Source of the DNA: an uncultured Clostridia bacterium
GTDB lineage: Bacteria > Bacillota > Clostridia > UMGS1810
DNA length: 61,239 nucleotides
NCBI GenBank assembly: GCA_934463165.1
Contig: CAKSJG010000017.1
Span: forward strand, 1 to 61,239
Reading direction: 5' to 3'
A model generated the notes under the pieces. The model was not told where the DNA came from, searched no databases, and worked only from the letters and a program-made list of their open reading frames with translations. This document shows positions 16,645 to 26,169 of the stretch, piece after piece; within the stretch, counting starts at the first letter, position 1, and the number at the start of each line of letters is the position of its first letter. A program made the translations under genes and the position numbers.

Positions 16645-18294
16645 TCATACATTTATTGGTTTGTAATCTCCGTTGTGCATAAGGGTTACATTTCCATCGT
16701 CATCGAATATCTCGCCATACTTGCCGAACGGTGCGTTCATTGCTATTACCAGGGCCAGCTCGTTGTTCTCCATATCAAGAACTATGATTTCTTTTACGAG
16801 AAGACGTAGGTTTACATTGCTGATTGCGCCTTCTGCTATGATTCCGTCAAGTATATCGATGCTTTCCTTGATTTCTTTCTTACGCTTTTTAATCGTTTGT
16901 TCCATATTCAGCATATCTTGAATTCTTGTTTTGAGATTTTCTATCTCGCCTTTTCGTTTTTCAAGTATTCTGTCGTATGCAGCACGGTTTTCCATATCCC
17001 TGATTCTCTCTATCAGAATATTTTCCTGCTCAAGCTCAAGGTTTTCAATCATTGCTCGGTAATCTCTTATTTTCCTGTCTGTATTCCATTTGTTCGATAA
17101 CCACTTTTTTACCTCATCTTCAATTGCGAGCCAGTTGCCCTGTGCCTTTGATTTCAGCCTTGACAGTTCTTTATACACAAGAGCATCCAAGTCCTTTTCC
17201 TGAACTCTGTGAGATGTGCAGTAGCCTTTGTATCGGTGATAGCCATTGCAGACATATTCAACCCTGTCAGGCTTGTCACCCCACTTCCTGATTTTTGCCA
17301 CAAAAGTGCATCCGCAGTCACCGCATTTTAAGAGCCCTGTGTATCTGTGATACGGATTCCCCGAACTTGCACGGACATTTGTTTCTTTCTTACTTTCAAT
17401 AAGATTTTGAACCTTGTCCCATACGTCCTTGGGGATAATCACAGGGGCATAGTTTTCGTGCCTGAACTGTTCCTCTTTTGGCACTTTTCTTCGTATCTTT
17501 TTTGCCTTGTCAGTTTCTTCGATGTGACATACAAGTGTGCCCGTGTAGAACTCATTTGTAAGCACTCGCTTTACTGCTGTCGGGTCCCACAGATACCTGA
17601 ATGTGATTGCCGGCTTGTTATAGCCTTGATTTTTGTTGTTATAAAGCTTTTGATAGTATGACGGTGATTTCTTGCCATCTTTATTTAGCTTTTCTGCTAT
17701 AGCTTTGAAGCCGAAGCCATCAAGGTACATCGTGTAGATTTCTCGGACAATTTCCACAGGCTCGTCCATAATTACGATTTCGTCTTTAAGCTTGTCCTTA
17801 TAATATCCCATCGGAGGCATATTGCAGACGCCCTTGTCCTTCTGTTTCTGGCGATAACCGTATCTGACTTTCTTGCTTACATCTCTGGCATACATATGGT
17901 TGATGAACTGGTTCATATCCATACGGAATTCATCGTCCTCGTTAAAGCTGTCCGTGTTGTCGGTTACGCTTATAACCCTTATGTTGTGGCTTCTTAAGTA
18001 TTCGATGAACATTGCAGTCTGAATTTTTTCTCTGCCGAGTCTTGATAAGTCTTTTACAAGTACAACATCCATTCTATGCTCCGCAGCAGCTCTGTAGATT
18101 TCTTCAATTCCATTTCTCTCGAAGGTCATTCCGCTTACATTGTCATCGAATGATTCTCCTGCGAACTGATGCCCGTTCCTTTCGATGTAGTCCATCAAGA
18201 TTTGTCTTTGATTTTTCAGGGAATTCATTTCCTTGTCGTCATCTCTTGACAATCTGTAATAAATCCAAATTCTCCATGCTTGAATAGTATTCAT
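16645..18294 (-). CDS. Large serine recombinase / integrase
   Basis: A 549-residue serine site-specific recombinase. The N-terminal resolvase domain has YYRLSRDDD (nucleophile Ser16) and DLSRLGR (about residues 80-86). A recombinase DNA-binding domain follows (about 150-260; GYYKDKLKDEI region), then a zinc ribbon (CGDCGCTF ... YVCNGY ... GYCTSH, about 320-360), a coiled-coil region (about 400-480) and a C-terminal cap. The architecture matches TndX-type transposases and large phage integrases, which insert DNA at short att sites without host factors. It appears full length. Its start lies about 40 bp from a truncated GRE gene, which marks the probable element end. Confidence 0.93.
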   Translation of the reverse strand: MNTIQAWRIWIYYRLSRDDDKEMNSLKNQRQILMDYIERNGHQFAGESFDDNVSGMTFERNGIEEIYRAAAEHRMDVVLVKDLSRLGREKIQTAMFIEYLRSHNIRVISVTDNTDSFNEDDEFRMDMNQFINHMYARDVSKKVRYGYRQKQKDKGVCNMPPMGYYKDKLKDEIVIMDEPVEIVREIYTMYLDGFGFKAIAEKLNKDGKKSPSYYQKLYNNKNQGYNKPAITFRYLWDPTAVKRVLTNEFYTGTLVCHIEETDKAKKIRRKVPKEEQFRHENYAPVIIPKDVWDKVQNLIESKKETNVRASSGNPYHRYTGLLKCGDCGCTFVAKIRKWGDKPDRVEYVCNGYHRYKGYCTSHRVQEKDLDALVYKELSRLKSKAQGNWLAIEDEVKKWLSNKWNTDRKIRDYRAMIENLELEQENILIERIRDMENRAAYDRILEKRKGEIENLKTRIQDMLNMEQTIKKRKKEIKESIDILDGIIAEGAISNVNLRLLVKEIIVLDMENNELALVIAMNAPFGKYGEIFDDDGNVTLMHNGDYKPINV

Positions 18295-18336
18295 AAAATG
18301 CCTCCCATCTCATCAACAAACAATACCACATAAGCT

Positions 18337-19455
18337 TTGATAGACAGATATTTATATCCGTTTTACAAAAACTATATTAAAAGCGGCGCTTTAACAAAAG
18401 AACGGGCAGGGAATACTTACAAGAGCTTTTTCTTATGCTTCAAGCCAGAGTGTCAATTACATCGGATAGATTTTACCTGGGCGGAGAATCTCATTTTTGT
18501 GTAGGCGGCTATTTGGAAAACGTAGATGATGGATTTAACGAATTATCAAAGCTTATTGTTGATGCACTTATGGACTTACCTACATGGATTCCGCAGATTT
18601 CACTGAGATGGACGGAAAAAACCCCTCACGATGTTTTTAAATATATGATGGATTGCGAAAGAAAAGACCCTAACAAACGTATAGCATTTGCAAATGATGA
18701 ACCAAGATTAAATGGATTGATGTGTTATTCCGGACTGTCACGCAACCGTAATTGATTCACTCACCGTTGTTAAACAGTTTGTGTTTGACAAAAAGACTTT
18801 ATCGCTGCACGAGCTTATTGATGCTCTTGATAAAAATTGGAACGGATACGAGGAATTGAAAAACACCATTTTGAAAAAGGCAAAATATTTCGGTAACAAC
18901 GACAATTGTTCAAATGAAATGGCAGGAAAGTTATTGATGAGTCTTGACAAATGGAATAATCATGAAAATTTTCTCGGTCGGAAATACATATTTGGTAATC
19001 TTATCGGATATAATGAGCACCAAAAGTTTTTCGGCAACAGCACTAAAGCAACTCCGGACGGAAGATTTGACGGCGATATGATAAGCTTTGGTATATGTCA
19101 AAGCGAAGGCAGAGATCGTGAAGGCTTGACACCGCTGCTTGCATCCGTCGCAAAGTGCGACGCAAACTCAATTCTTGTCGGTCCGAGCGTGATAAACGTA
19201 TTGCTTGATGAACAGCTTGTTGAAAATGATAATAATTTCAAAAAGCTTGTTTATCTTTTTGAATCGTATTTTAAGCTTGGAGGAACACATTTTCAGCTTA
19301 CATATGTTTCAAAAGAAGACCTTATAAATGCAGAAAAATCTCTGAATGATTATAAAACTCTGCGTGTCAGGGTTTCGGGATTTTCAGATTATTTTGTCCT
19401 TCTGAACGAAGATTTGCAAGACGATATTATCAAACGTACCGAGCACGTTAAATAA
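18337..19455 (+). pseudogene. Glycyl radical enzyme remnant (5' half and active site lost)
   Basis: The homology begins abruptly with IDRYLYPFY (compare IDQYLYPFY in the intact GRE at 27299). A one-base loss near 18399 shifts the frame. It then follows the intact relative through VGGYLE...FNELSKLI and NDEPRL (18435-18755), and breaks at about 18745. There an internal deletion removes the active-site Cys region and the frame changes. The C-terminal third (18757-19455) is open, with KATPDGRFDGD and the glycyl-radical loop RVSGFSDYF. The product cannot be active. The 5' break lies next to the recombinase gene. Confidence 0.88.
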
Positions 19456-19524
19456 CGATTTTCACGAGCGGTTTTGTTCACAGCAAACTTTGTATCGAAA
19501 AATATAAAACTGTTCTTTTGTGCA

Positions 19525-19553
19525 TTGACATTGACAGATACCTATGATAATAT
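19525..19553 (+). promoter_or_regulatory. Possible promoter of the GRE activase operon
   Basis: Two tandem TTGACA boxes (19525, 19531) lie upstream of TATGATAATATAG. The best fit uses the first box and TAATAT (19548-19553) at 17 bp, but registers are ambiguous. Confidence 0.4.
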
Positions 19554-19583
19554 AGAAAAAATAAATTTGAGGAGATAGCCAAT

Positions 19584-20381
19584 ATGGAGAAAGCGGTAAT
19601 ATTTGACATACAAAGAAACTCGTTTGTTGACGGGCCGGGGATAAGAACAACGGTGTTTTTCAAAGGCTGTAATCTAAGATGCAAATGGTGTCACAACCCG
19701 GAAAGCCAATCATCCGAGCCGGAGATAATGTTTTATGCCGATAAGTGTACCGGCTGCGGCAGGTGCCGCGGCATTACGGCGGCTGATACGGATTTTGTCT
19801 GTTTCAATGACGCAAAGCAAATCTGCGGCAGAGAGTACACTGCCGATGAGGTGTTCGCGGAGATTGTAAAGGACAAAACGTTTTACGAAAACTCGGGCGG
19901 AGGAGCAACGTTTTCCGGCGGCGAGTGTATGCTGCAAATCGATTTTCTTTGCGAGATACTGAAAAAATGCAAAGAGAACGGAATACATACGGCGGTTGAC
20001 ACGGCGGGGAATGCTTTGTGGGAGCGGTTTGAGAAAATTTTGCCGTATACGGATTTGTTTTTGTATGATGTAAAAGCGTTTTCGGAAGAGCTGCACAAGG
20101 AGGGAACGGGCGTTTCAAATTCGCTTATACTCGAAAATCTTAAAAGGCTTTCGGGCAGGGAGGAAATAATAATCCGAATACCGGTAATCGGCGGATACAA
20201 CGACAACATTGACGAGCTGACGCGTATCGCGGAGTTTTTAAAGGGAATAGAGTGCAGCAAGGTTGAGCTGTTGCCGTATCACGCTATGGGCGAGCATAAG
20301 TATGACGCGCTGAATATGAAGCGCGAAAAATTCAGCGTTCCCGACAAGGCAGACATGGAAGAATACAAAAAGCTGTTTTGA
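19584..20381 (+). CDS. Glycyl radical enzyme activase (radical SAM)
   Basis: A 265-residue radical SAM enzyme that installs the glycyl radical on a partner GRE by reductive cleavage of SAM. C29, C33 and C36 of GCNLRCKWC form the CX3CX2C cluster motif, and SGGECMLQ is a typical SAM-pocket GGE motif. The inserted ferredoxin-like segment is reduced: CTGCGRC is present but the second CX2CX2CX3CP set of most PFL-activase-like proteins is not. GAGGAG is the ribosome site. Its likely original partner, the GRE just upstream, is a pseudogene. It could now serve the GREs at 23316 or 27299 in trans. Confidence 0.88.
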   Translation: MEKAVIFDIQRNSFVDGPGIRTTVFFKGCNLRCKWCHNPESQSSEPEIMFYADKCTGCGRCRGITAADTDFVCFNDAKQICGREYTADEVFAEIVKDKTFYENSGGGATFSGGECMLQIDFLCEILKKCKENGIHTAVDTAGNALWERFEKILPYTDLFLYDVKAFSEELHKEGTGVSNSLILENLKRLSGREEIIIRIPVIGGYNDNIDELTRIAEFLKGIECSKVELLPYHAMGEHKYDALNMKREKFSVPDKADMEEYKKLF

Positions 20382-20405
20382 CAGGCGGCAAAAGGGGTGT
20401 AACGA

Positions 20406-21164
20406 ATGTTAGAGTTAAGGTGTTCAAGAGTCATGATAACAGGCGGCGGCAGCGGAATAGGCAAGGCGATTGCAAAGCGTTTTACGGATGCGGGCGCGAC
20501 TGTGGTTATAGTGGGAAGAAATAAGGAAAAGCTGGAGAGCGCGGCGGCAGAGATTTCCTCGCCGCGGCTTGAATGTATGCAGTGGGATATATCCGATTTG
20601 TCGCTTTGCGAAAGCAATTTTAAAAGGGCGGCGGAGCTTATAGGGGGACTTAACGGCTTTGTAAACGCCGCGGCTCTCGGCTCGGCTGTTGTGACAGGGC
20701 GCGGATATGAGCCGTGGGATATAACCGAGGAGGAGTGGGATACACTGACCGATGTGAACTTTAAGGCGGCGTTCTTTATGATGAGGAACGAGGTTGACTT
20801 TATGAGGGCGCGCGGCATACGCGGAAATATCCTCAACATAGCGTCAAATGCGGCTTGCATGGATATTATCGGCTCATACGGGGCGGCAAAGCAGGCGGTG
20901 ATAAAGTGGACAAGAGCGTTCGGAAAACGTTTCGGAAGCGACGGAATAATCATAAACGGAATTGCGCCGGGCGCGACATTCACGCCGATGATTGCGGACT
21001 ATGCTCACGCCATAGACCAGCCGTACGAGCGTCACGCAATCGGCAGATTTATACGTCCTGACGAGATTGCGGAGCTTGCGCTATATCTTATGAGTAACTA
21101 TGGAGAGATAATCTGCGGACATACAGTTGTTGCGGACGGCGGCGACAGAGCGGCAACGCTGTAG
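20406..21164 (+). CDS. SDR family oxidoreductase
   Basis: A 252-residue short-chain dehydrogenase/reductase. The NAD(P)-binding motif TGGGSGIG is at residues 12-19, followed by NAA, a Ser in the NIASNA region, and the catalytic YGAAK (Tyr/Lys, about residue 158). A C-terminal VVADGGDRA ending is typical of classical SDRs. It lies 24 bp after the activase with GGGGTG as ribosome site, so the two are probably cotranscribed. It presumably oxidises or reduces a small alcohol or ketone made or consumed by the GRE pathway; the substrate is unknown. Confidence 0.88.
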   Translation: MLELRCSRVMITGGGSGIGKAIAKRFTDAGATVVIVGRNKEKLESAAAEISSPRLECMQWDISDLSLCESNFKRAAELIGGLNGFVNAAALGSAVVTGRGYEPWDITEEEWDTLTDVNFKAAFFMMRNEVDFMRARGIRGNILNIASNAACMDIIGSYGAAKQAVIKWTRAFGKRFGSDGIIINGIAPGATFTPMIADYAHAIDQPYERHAIGRFIRPDEIAELALYLMSNYGEIICGHTVVADGGDRAATL

Positions 21165-21245
21165 GCGAAAGCAGTAGTTCGTATTTCAAAACCGAAATTC
21201 GTATTATTCTCTTTCGGTCGAGCAAAAAATAAGGAGGTTAATCAT

Positions 21246-22340
21246 ATGTTTGAAAAATTGACAGAAAAATTGGACAGCTATCTGAAAATGGGGATTCCGT
21301 TCTATGACTGCGTAGTAATGCATGACGGAAAGTGCGTTTTCAGGCACAGCAATGGATATACGGATGTCAAGAATAAGGTGGATGTGACAGGCAAGGAGAT
21401 ATATAACATATACTCCTGTTCAAAGCTGATTGCCTGTACGGCGGCTCTGCAGCTGTGGGAAAAAGGTTTGATTCGTTTGGATGATGAGCTGTGCAGATAT
21501 ATGACGGAATTTGAAAACATGAAGGTTTTGACCGACGGGGGCGTAAAACCTGCGGAAAACAAAATTACAGTGGAAAATCTGTTCACTATGACCGCAGGGT
21601 TCAGCTATGTTCTGGACTCGCCGGAAATAAAAAGATGTCAGTCAGACACAAACGGCGAATGCCCTACAAGAGAGCTTATGAAGTATCTTGCAAAGGAACC
21701 GCTGCTTTTTGAACCGGGCTACCGCTGGGAATACAGTCTTTGTCATGATGTTCTTGCGGCGCTTGTTGAGACGGTTTCCGGTATGACCTTCGGAGAATAT
21801 GTGAAAAAGAATATTTTTGACGTATGCGGAATGGAAAATTCGAAGTTTTTGGTTTCGGCAGACGATATGAAAAAAATTGTAAATCAGTACCGTTATGACG
21901 CGGAAAGCGATAGGGTGGTCGAGTGCGAAAAAACAAACTGCTTCAGGCTCGGCACAAAATACGAAAGCGGCGGAGCAGGCTGCATATCAACGGTTGACGA
22001 TTATATAAAGTTTTTGGAGGCAATACGTACATACAAGCTCTTGAAAAAGGAAACGGTCGATATGCTATCCGCAAACCGTCTGACAAAGGAACAAATCGAG
22101 ATTCCGACGTACTGGGTAAAGGATAAACGCGGTTTCGGACTCGGTCAGCAGTGTCCGTGGGAAGAAAGCACGCGGGAGGATTTCGGCTGGGGCGGCGCCG
22201 CAGGCGCGCATTATTTCATCGACAGAACGCGGAATTTAAGCGTGTACCTCGGGACCCATGTCTTGGGATATGAGAAGTATCAGCAGAAACGGACAGAGGT
22301 AACCGAGATAGTTCAGGGTATTATTGATAATATGCAGTAA
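21246..22340 (+). CDS. Serine hydrolase of the beta-lactamase/class C family
   Basis: A 364-residue protein of the beta-lactamase-related (PF00144-type) family. The nucleophile motif SCSK is at residues 57-60 (SxxK), FTMTAGFSY follows, and YSLCHD occupies the YxN position. GWGGAAGAHY near the C-terminus substitutes for KTG-type motifs. No signal peptide is visible, so it is probably a cytoplasmic esterase or amidase rather than a secreted lactamase. AAGGAGG is the ribosome site. It follows the SDR after 81 bp, in the same direction as the activase. Substrate unknown. Confidence 0.85.
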   Translation: MFEKLTEKLDSYLKMGIPFYDCVVMHDGKCVFRHSNGYTDVKNKVDVTGKEIYNIYSCSKLIACTAALQLWEKGLIRLDDELCRYMTEFENMKVLTDGGVKPAENKITVENLFTMTAGFSYVLDSPEIKRCQSDTNGECPTRELMKYLAKEPLLFEPGYRWEYSLCHDVLAALVETVSGMTFGEYVKKNIFDVCGMENSKFLVSADDMKKIVNQYRYDAESDRVVECEKTNCFRLGTKYESGGAGCISTVDDYIKFLEAIRTYKLLKKETVDMLSANRLTKEQIEIPTYWVKDKRGFGLGQQCPWEESTREDFGWGGAAGAHYFIDRTRNLSVYLGTHVLGYEKYQQKRTEVTEIVQGIIDNMQ

Positions 22341-22391
22341 GGCGCAGAGGTGTTAATTTCAATATAAATTACATATAAGACTTAAACGCAG

Positions 22392-22430
22392 AAAAGGATA
22401 TGTGAAAAATTGCTTTTACATATCCTTTTT
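22392..22430. terminator. Terminator between convergent genes
   Basis: AAAAGGATATGTGAAAA pairs with TTTTACATATCCTTTT with a single bulge and has T-runs on both strands. It lies at the 3' ends of the hydrolase gene and of the minus-strand AraC gene. Confidence 0.75.
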
Positions 22431-23165
22431 GTATTCTCTCGGAGAAATACCGGTTTCCGCTTTAAACACCTTGCTGAAATAATATATATCTGAAAAACCG
22501 CAGAGCATGGCGGCTTGTGAAACGCTTATATAGCCTGATTTGAGCAGTCCTTTTGCATAGTCTATTTTCAAATTTATTATATACCTGTTCGGCGTTATGT
22601 CAAAGCAGTTTTTGAACAGGTCGTTAAACCGACGTCGCGACAGACCACAGTTTTTTGCGGCAGCATCAAGACAGTCCGCATCCCTGAAGTGTGCGCTTAT
22701 GTATTCCCCGGCGTCCAAAATCCGTTTATCTTTGGGTATATAGGTCTTTTCGTAAAGGGCGTTTATGAGCGAACAGAGCCTATAAAACCTTGACATAAGC
22801 ATTAGCTCGTCGCTTTGCGATATAAACCCAGACTCTATTATTTCAAGAAGGCGCACGATTTCGCCGGGATTGCCGATTTTCAGAAAAAATGTGTCGGTAG
22901 AAATGGGCGCATATGCGGAAAAATGAATGGAGAAAGCCGTTCCTTTTTCAATAACCTTTACATCATAGTCATCCTTTTGGTTAAAAAAGTATATGCTGTT
23001 TTCGCTTAAAACAAGCTGTCTGTCCTTGAAAATATGGAGCGCGCTTCCGGACAGCTGAATACCGATTATATGCCACGACTTGTTTTTTGATGAAAACTCT
23101 GACTTGTCGGGGGTGAATTTTACGACGCTTTCTATTTCCTTTATTTTTAATTTTTTGAAATCCAT
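22416..23165 (-). CDS. AraC family transcriptional regulator
   Basis: A 249-residue AraC-type regulator. An N-terminal cupin-like sensor region (about 1-130) precedes two helix-turn-helix units at the C-terminus (DAAAKNCGLSRRRFNDLFK and VSQAAMLCGFSDIYYFSKVFK), ending in the family's GISPREYK. The start at 23165 is preferred because AGGTGGGG lies just upstream; earlier in-frame starts lack this. It is divergent from the GRE gene at 23316 across about 150 bp, making that gene the obvious target. Confidence 0.92.
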   Translation of the reverse strand: MDFKKLKIKEIESVVKFTPDKSEFSSKNKSWHIIGIQLSGSALHIFKDRQLVLSENSIYFFNQKDDYDVKVIEKGTAFSIHFSAYAPISTDTFFLKIGNPGEIVRLLEIIESGFISQSDELMLMSRFYRLCSLINALYEKTYIPKDKRILDAGEYISAHFRDADCLDAAAKNCGLSRRRFNDLFKNCFDITPNRYIINLKIDYAKGLLKSGYISVSQAAMLCGFSDIYYFSKVFKAETGISPREYKKDM

Positions 23166-23266
23166 AAAACCCCACCTTATATGTTTCGTACACATAGAGT
23201 ATATCACGTTTGAGCGAATGTGTAAATATTTATTTCTTTATTTTGCAAATTTTCTTTATTCTCCAT

Positions 23267-23294
23267 TTGCAAGAGAGCGGCATTGTGCTATTAT
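23267..23294 (+). promoter_or_regulatory. Possible promoter of the second GRE gene
   Basis: TTGCAA (23267-23272) and TATTAT (23289-23294), 16-bp spacing, ahead of an AAGGAGG ribosome site. Weak boxes would fit activation by the divergent AraC protein. Confidence 0.45.
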
Positions 23295-23315
23295 GTGAAA
23301 AAGGAGGTTTTGTTT

Positions 23316-25550
23316 ATGAAATTTCAGGATTTACACAGAGAATTAAAAGACTATTACAGCAAAAAATCATATGAAAATGCGGAAAAGTATTTGGAAAAGG
23401 GCAAAAAAATACTTGACGCGGCATATAGCGAGGACATGACGCCGTATGAGATGAAGGTTTTGCAGTACAAAACGATTTCCGATATGACAGAGCCTGTTTT
23501 GTTTGAAAATTCGCCGTTTTATTATGAAACGGGAATTATACCGGGGTTTTCGGACGGCGCGCGGGACTATCACGGTCAAAGCCATATCGGCGGCTGGACG
23601 TATTGGAAAAACTGTCATAAATTTATTGACCAAGACCCGGAGTTGTGGAAGCTATGCTGCCGTCAACGCAGTGAGCTGTTCTATCTGATATGCGGAGAAT
23701 ATAATGATATGTCGCAGCACTTCCAGATGAACTGCCGCCCGATTTTTGAAAAGGGATTGAGAGGCGTGTATGAGGACGCTGCCGCGGCGCTTGAAAATAC
23801 AGATAATGCCGCTGAAAAAGAGTTTTTGTCTGCAGTGTGTAATGGACTTTTGTGCGTAAAAAAAATCAGTGAAAAATTTGCCGCCGCGGCGGATGAAATG
23901 CTGAAGAAATTTCCGAGTAACGCAAACTTAAAACGAATTTCGGTTTCCGCAAGGCGGTGTCCGTGGGAAAAGCCTCAGTCGTTTTATGAAGCGCTTAATA
24001 CTTACGCTTTTATGAGAAAGGTTATAGGGTCGCTGGAGGGCGTGGGACCAAACACCTTCGGACGGGTTGATATGGACTTATATCCTTTTTATGAGTCCGA
24101 CATTAAATCGGGCAAATTGACCAAACAGGAGGCTTTTGAGGTGATTTCGCAGTTTTTGATTACATTTGACTGCCATTATGACCATGATATGAAAATGGTA
24201 GGTTATGCGGATCACGAGCTTGAAAACACCTACGTTCTGGGCGGCTGTGACAGTGACGGAAAACCGCTGTTTAACGAGCTTACGGAGCTGTTTTTGAGGG
24301 CAAACCGTGAGGAAAAAATCATATTTCCCAAAATAATATGCCGTTTTTCCAAAAATTCACCGAAGGAGTACCTTGATTTAATTAACGAGCCGGTTGTTCA
24401 CGGAACAAGCACGATACTTTACCAAAATGATGATACAACAATTCCGGCGCTTATCAGGAGCGGAGTAACGGAAGAAGATGCGCGGGATTATATCGTGACC
24501 GGCTGCTGGGGAATGCAGACAAACTGTGCCGGCATGATGGACGGAGCGTTTTATGTAAATCTTTTGAAGGCTTTTGAGTATCAGATTCACAACCGTACCG
24601 ATATGATGAAAGATGTAGGTATGCACTTTGCTCCGATTGACGGCGCGGTGGATTTTGAGGAAGTTTACAGAATAACCTGCGCCAATATGAACACGCTTTT
24701 TAAGGAAAGAAACAGAATTACCGCGGAAGGCGGACAGATTTGGGAAAGCGTTGACCCGCTGCCGATTTTTTCATCACTGTTTTGCGACTGTATAAAAAAC
24801 AAGCGTGACTTCACGAACAGGGGTGCGCGATATAAGGATGAGGCGTATATGTGCGTAGGATTTCCGAATATCATTGACTCGCTTATGGCGATAAAAACGC
24901 TGTGCTTTGATAAGAAGAAGTATACATTGGCAGAGCTTTTAAACGCGGTAAGAAATAACTGGGAAGGCTTTGAGGAAATGCGAAACGATGCTGTTCATTG
25001 TCACGGTTGGGGCGACGGAAGCGAGGAATCCTGCAGCTTGGCAAGACGTTTTAATACCGACCTTTATAATATGCTGTCAGAGCTTACCGGTGAGTATGGC
25101 GGCAAGATAAACCTCGGTCACCTGACCTACACGGAAATCAGGTTTTGGGGAGAAAAAACGCTTGCAACTCCGGACGGAAGGCATAACGGCGAATATTTTG
25201 CACAGGGACTTACACCGTCAAGACTTAAAAAAATTCCGTTTGTTACTGATGTAATAAATTCAATGGCGGCGCTTGACAGGACGGAGCTTGCGGGTGATAA
25301 TGTTATAAACATAATTCTGCCGGGAACTACGTCGCTTGATAATTGCGAGGCGTTTCTGCGCACCGCGGCGGACAGTGCGGTTGAATCGTTGCAGCTGAAT
25401 TGCGTTTCACGTTCAACGCTTCTTGACGCGCAGAAGAATCCGGAAAAATACCCCGATTTGATTGTCAGGGTTTGCGGTTTTTCCGCAAAGTTTACAAGCC
25501 TTTCGCCCGAGTGGCAGGAGGAAGTTATTTCAAGGAACTTTTATGAGTAA
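23316..25550 (+). CDS. Glycyl radical enzyme, unassigned type (GCWG active site)
   Basis: A 744-residue member of the pyruvate formate-lyase/glycyl radical family. The expected thiyl Cys is C397 in VTGCWGMQ. The glycyl-radical loop RVCGFSAKF places the radical on about G721, near the C-terminus as required. TPDGRHNGEYFAQGLTPS is the conserved C-terminal segment before it. Most eliminating GREs carry GCxE; here the Glu position is Gly, so the chemistry may differ. The start at 23316 follows AAGGAGG. It is flanked by a divergent AraC gene and a convergent truncated activase. It does not match pyruvate formate-lyase, which has adjacent Cys residues. Substrate unknown. Confidence 0.87.
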   Translation: MKFQDLHRELKDYYSKKSYENAEKYLEKGKKILDAAYSEDMTPYEMKVLQYKTISDMTEPVLFENSPFYYETGIIPGFSDGARDYHGQSHIGGWTYWKNCHKFIDQDPELWKLCCRQRSELFYLICGEYNDMSQHFQMNCRPIFEKGLRGVYEDAAAALENTDNAAEKEFLSAVCNGLLCVKKISEKFAAAADEMLKKFPSNANLKRISVSARRCPWEKPQSFYEALNTYAFMRKVIGSLEGVGPNTFGRVDMDLYPFYESDIKSGKLTKQEAFEVISQFLITFDCHYDHDMKMVGYADHELENTYVLGGCDSDGKPLFNELTELFLRANREEKIIFPKIICRFSKNSPKEYLDLINEPVVHGTSTILYQNDDTTIPALIRSGVTEEDARDYIVTGCWGMQTNCAGMMDGAFYVNLLKAFEYQIHNRTDMMKDVGMHFAPIDGAVDFEEVYRITCANMNTLFKERNRITAEGGQIWESVDPLPIFSSLFCDCIKNKRDFTNRGARYKDEAYMCVGFPNIIDSLMAIKTLCFDKKKYTLAELLNAVRNNWEGFEEMRNDAVHCHGWGDGSEESCSLARRFNTDLYNMLSELTGEYGGKINLGHLTYTEIRFWGEKTLATPDGRHNGEYFAQGLTPSRLKKIPFVTDVINSMAALDRTELAGDNVINIILPGTTSLDNCEAFLRTAADSAVESLQLNCVSRSTLLDAQKNPEKYPDLIVRVCGFSAKFTSLSPEWQEEVISRNFYE

Positions 25551-25573
25551 ATAATGGTTTAGAATTAAAAAGT

Positions 25574-25617
25574 AAATCCCCGAGAAACAGGATGCCAACA
25601 TCCTCTCTCGGGGATTT
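25574..25617. terminator. Long hairpin between convergent GRE and activase remnant
   Basis: AAATCCCCGAGA pairs perfectly with its complement, and inside it AGGATG pairs with CATCCT around CCAA, making a nearly continuous stem. Short A and T flanks on each side suggest a bidirectional terminator. Confidence 0.75.
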
Positions 25618-25621
25618 GTGA

Positions 25622-26165
25622 TTATTTTACCGGTATGCCGTAATTTTTCAGAATATCCTTTGCCTTTGAAATTTCCTCATCCGAGGGCAATGTTTTGGGG
25701 AGGGTATCTTCAATGCCGAGCGCGGCGTACTTTGACGCGGCGTAGTTATGGTACGGCAGAACGCGAACGCCGGTAATGTTTTTGAGATTTGACAGGAATT
25801 TTCCGATTTTGTCAATCTGATTATCATTATATCCCGGAACATACGGGATTCGTATCTCGGTTTTTGCCCCGCTTTTATCAATATACATAAGATTGTCAAG
25901 AATAAGTCCGTTCGGCTGCCCGGTACACCGCTTGTGTACGTCAACGTCTATCGCCTCGCGCGCGACAAAACCGCAGGTGTCAACCGCGGTATTTATTTCG
26001 CAGCGTTTCATTTCCTTCAAAATCTCGCGGCAAGCCTCGCTTTGCAGCAGGCACTCGCCGCCGGAAAGAGTGATTCCGCCGCCGCTCTCGTCATAAAAAC
26101 TCTTATCCTTGATGAGCGCGGCGCATACCTCGTCAACGGTCATCTCTGTGCCGAATACTTCAATC
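25622..26165 (-). pseudogene. Truncated GRE activase (radical SAM motif missing)
   Basis: An open frame encodes the C-terminal two thirds of a GRE activase: MTVDEV, SGGGITLSGGECLLQ (GGE motif), DTCG, and PYHNYAASKY near the end. The N-terminus with the CX3CX2C radical SAM motif and the Fe-S insert is absent. Homology to activases can be followed upstream only to about PQSAIEVFGTE (near 26165-26176), where it meets an AraC fragment on the other strand. The product cannot bind the catalytic cluster. It probably once served the GRE at 23316. Confidence 0.85.
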
Positions 26166-26169
26166 GCGC

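Noticed and set aside
20279..20983. 234-codon minus-strand frame antisense to the activase and SDR
   Set aside because: Complement of two genes with clear motifs. No ribosome site or recognisable domain.
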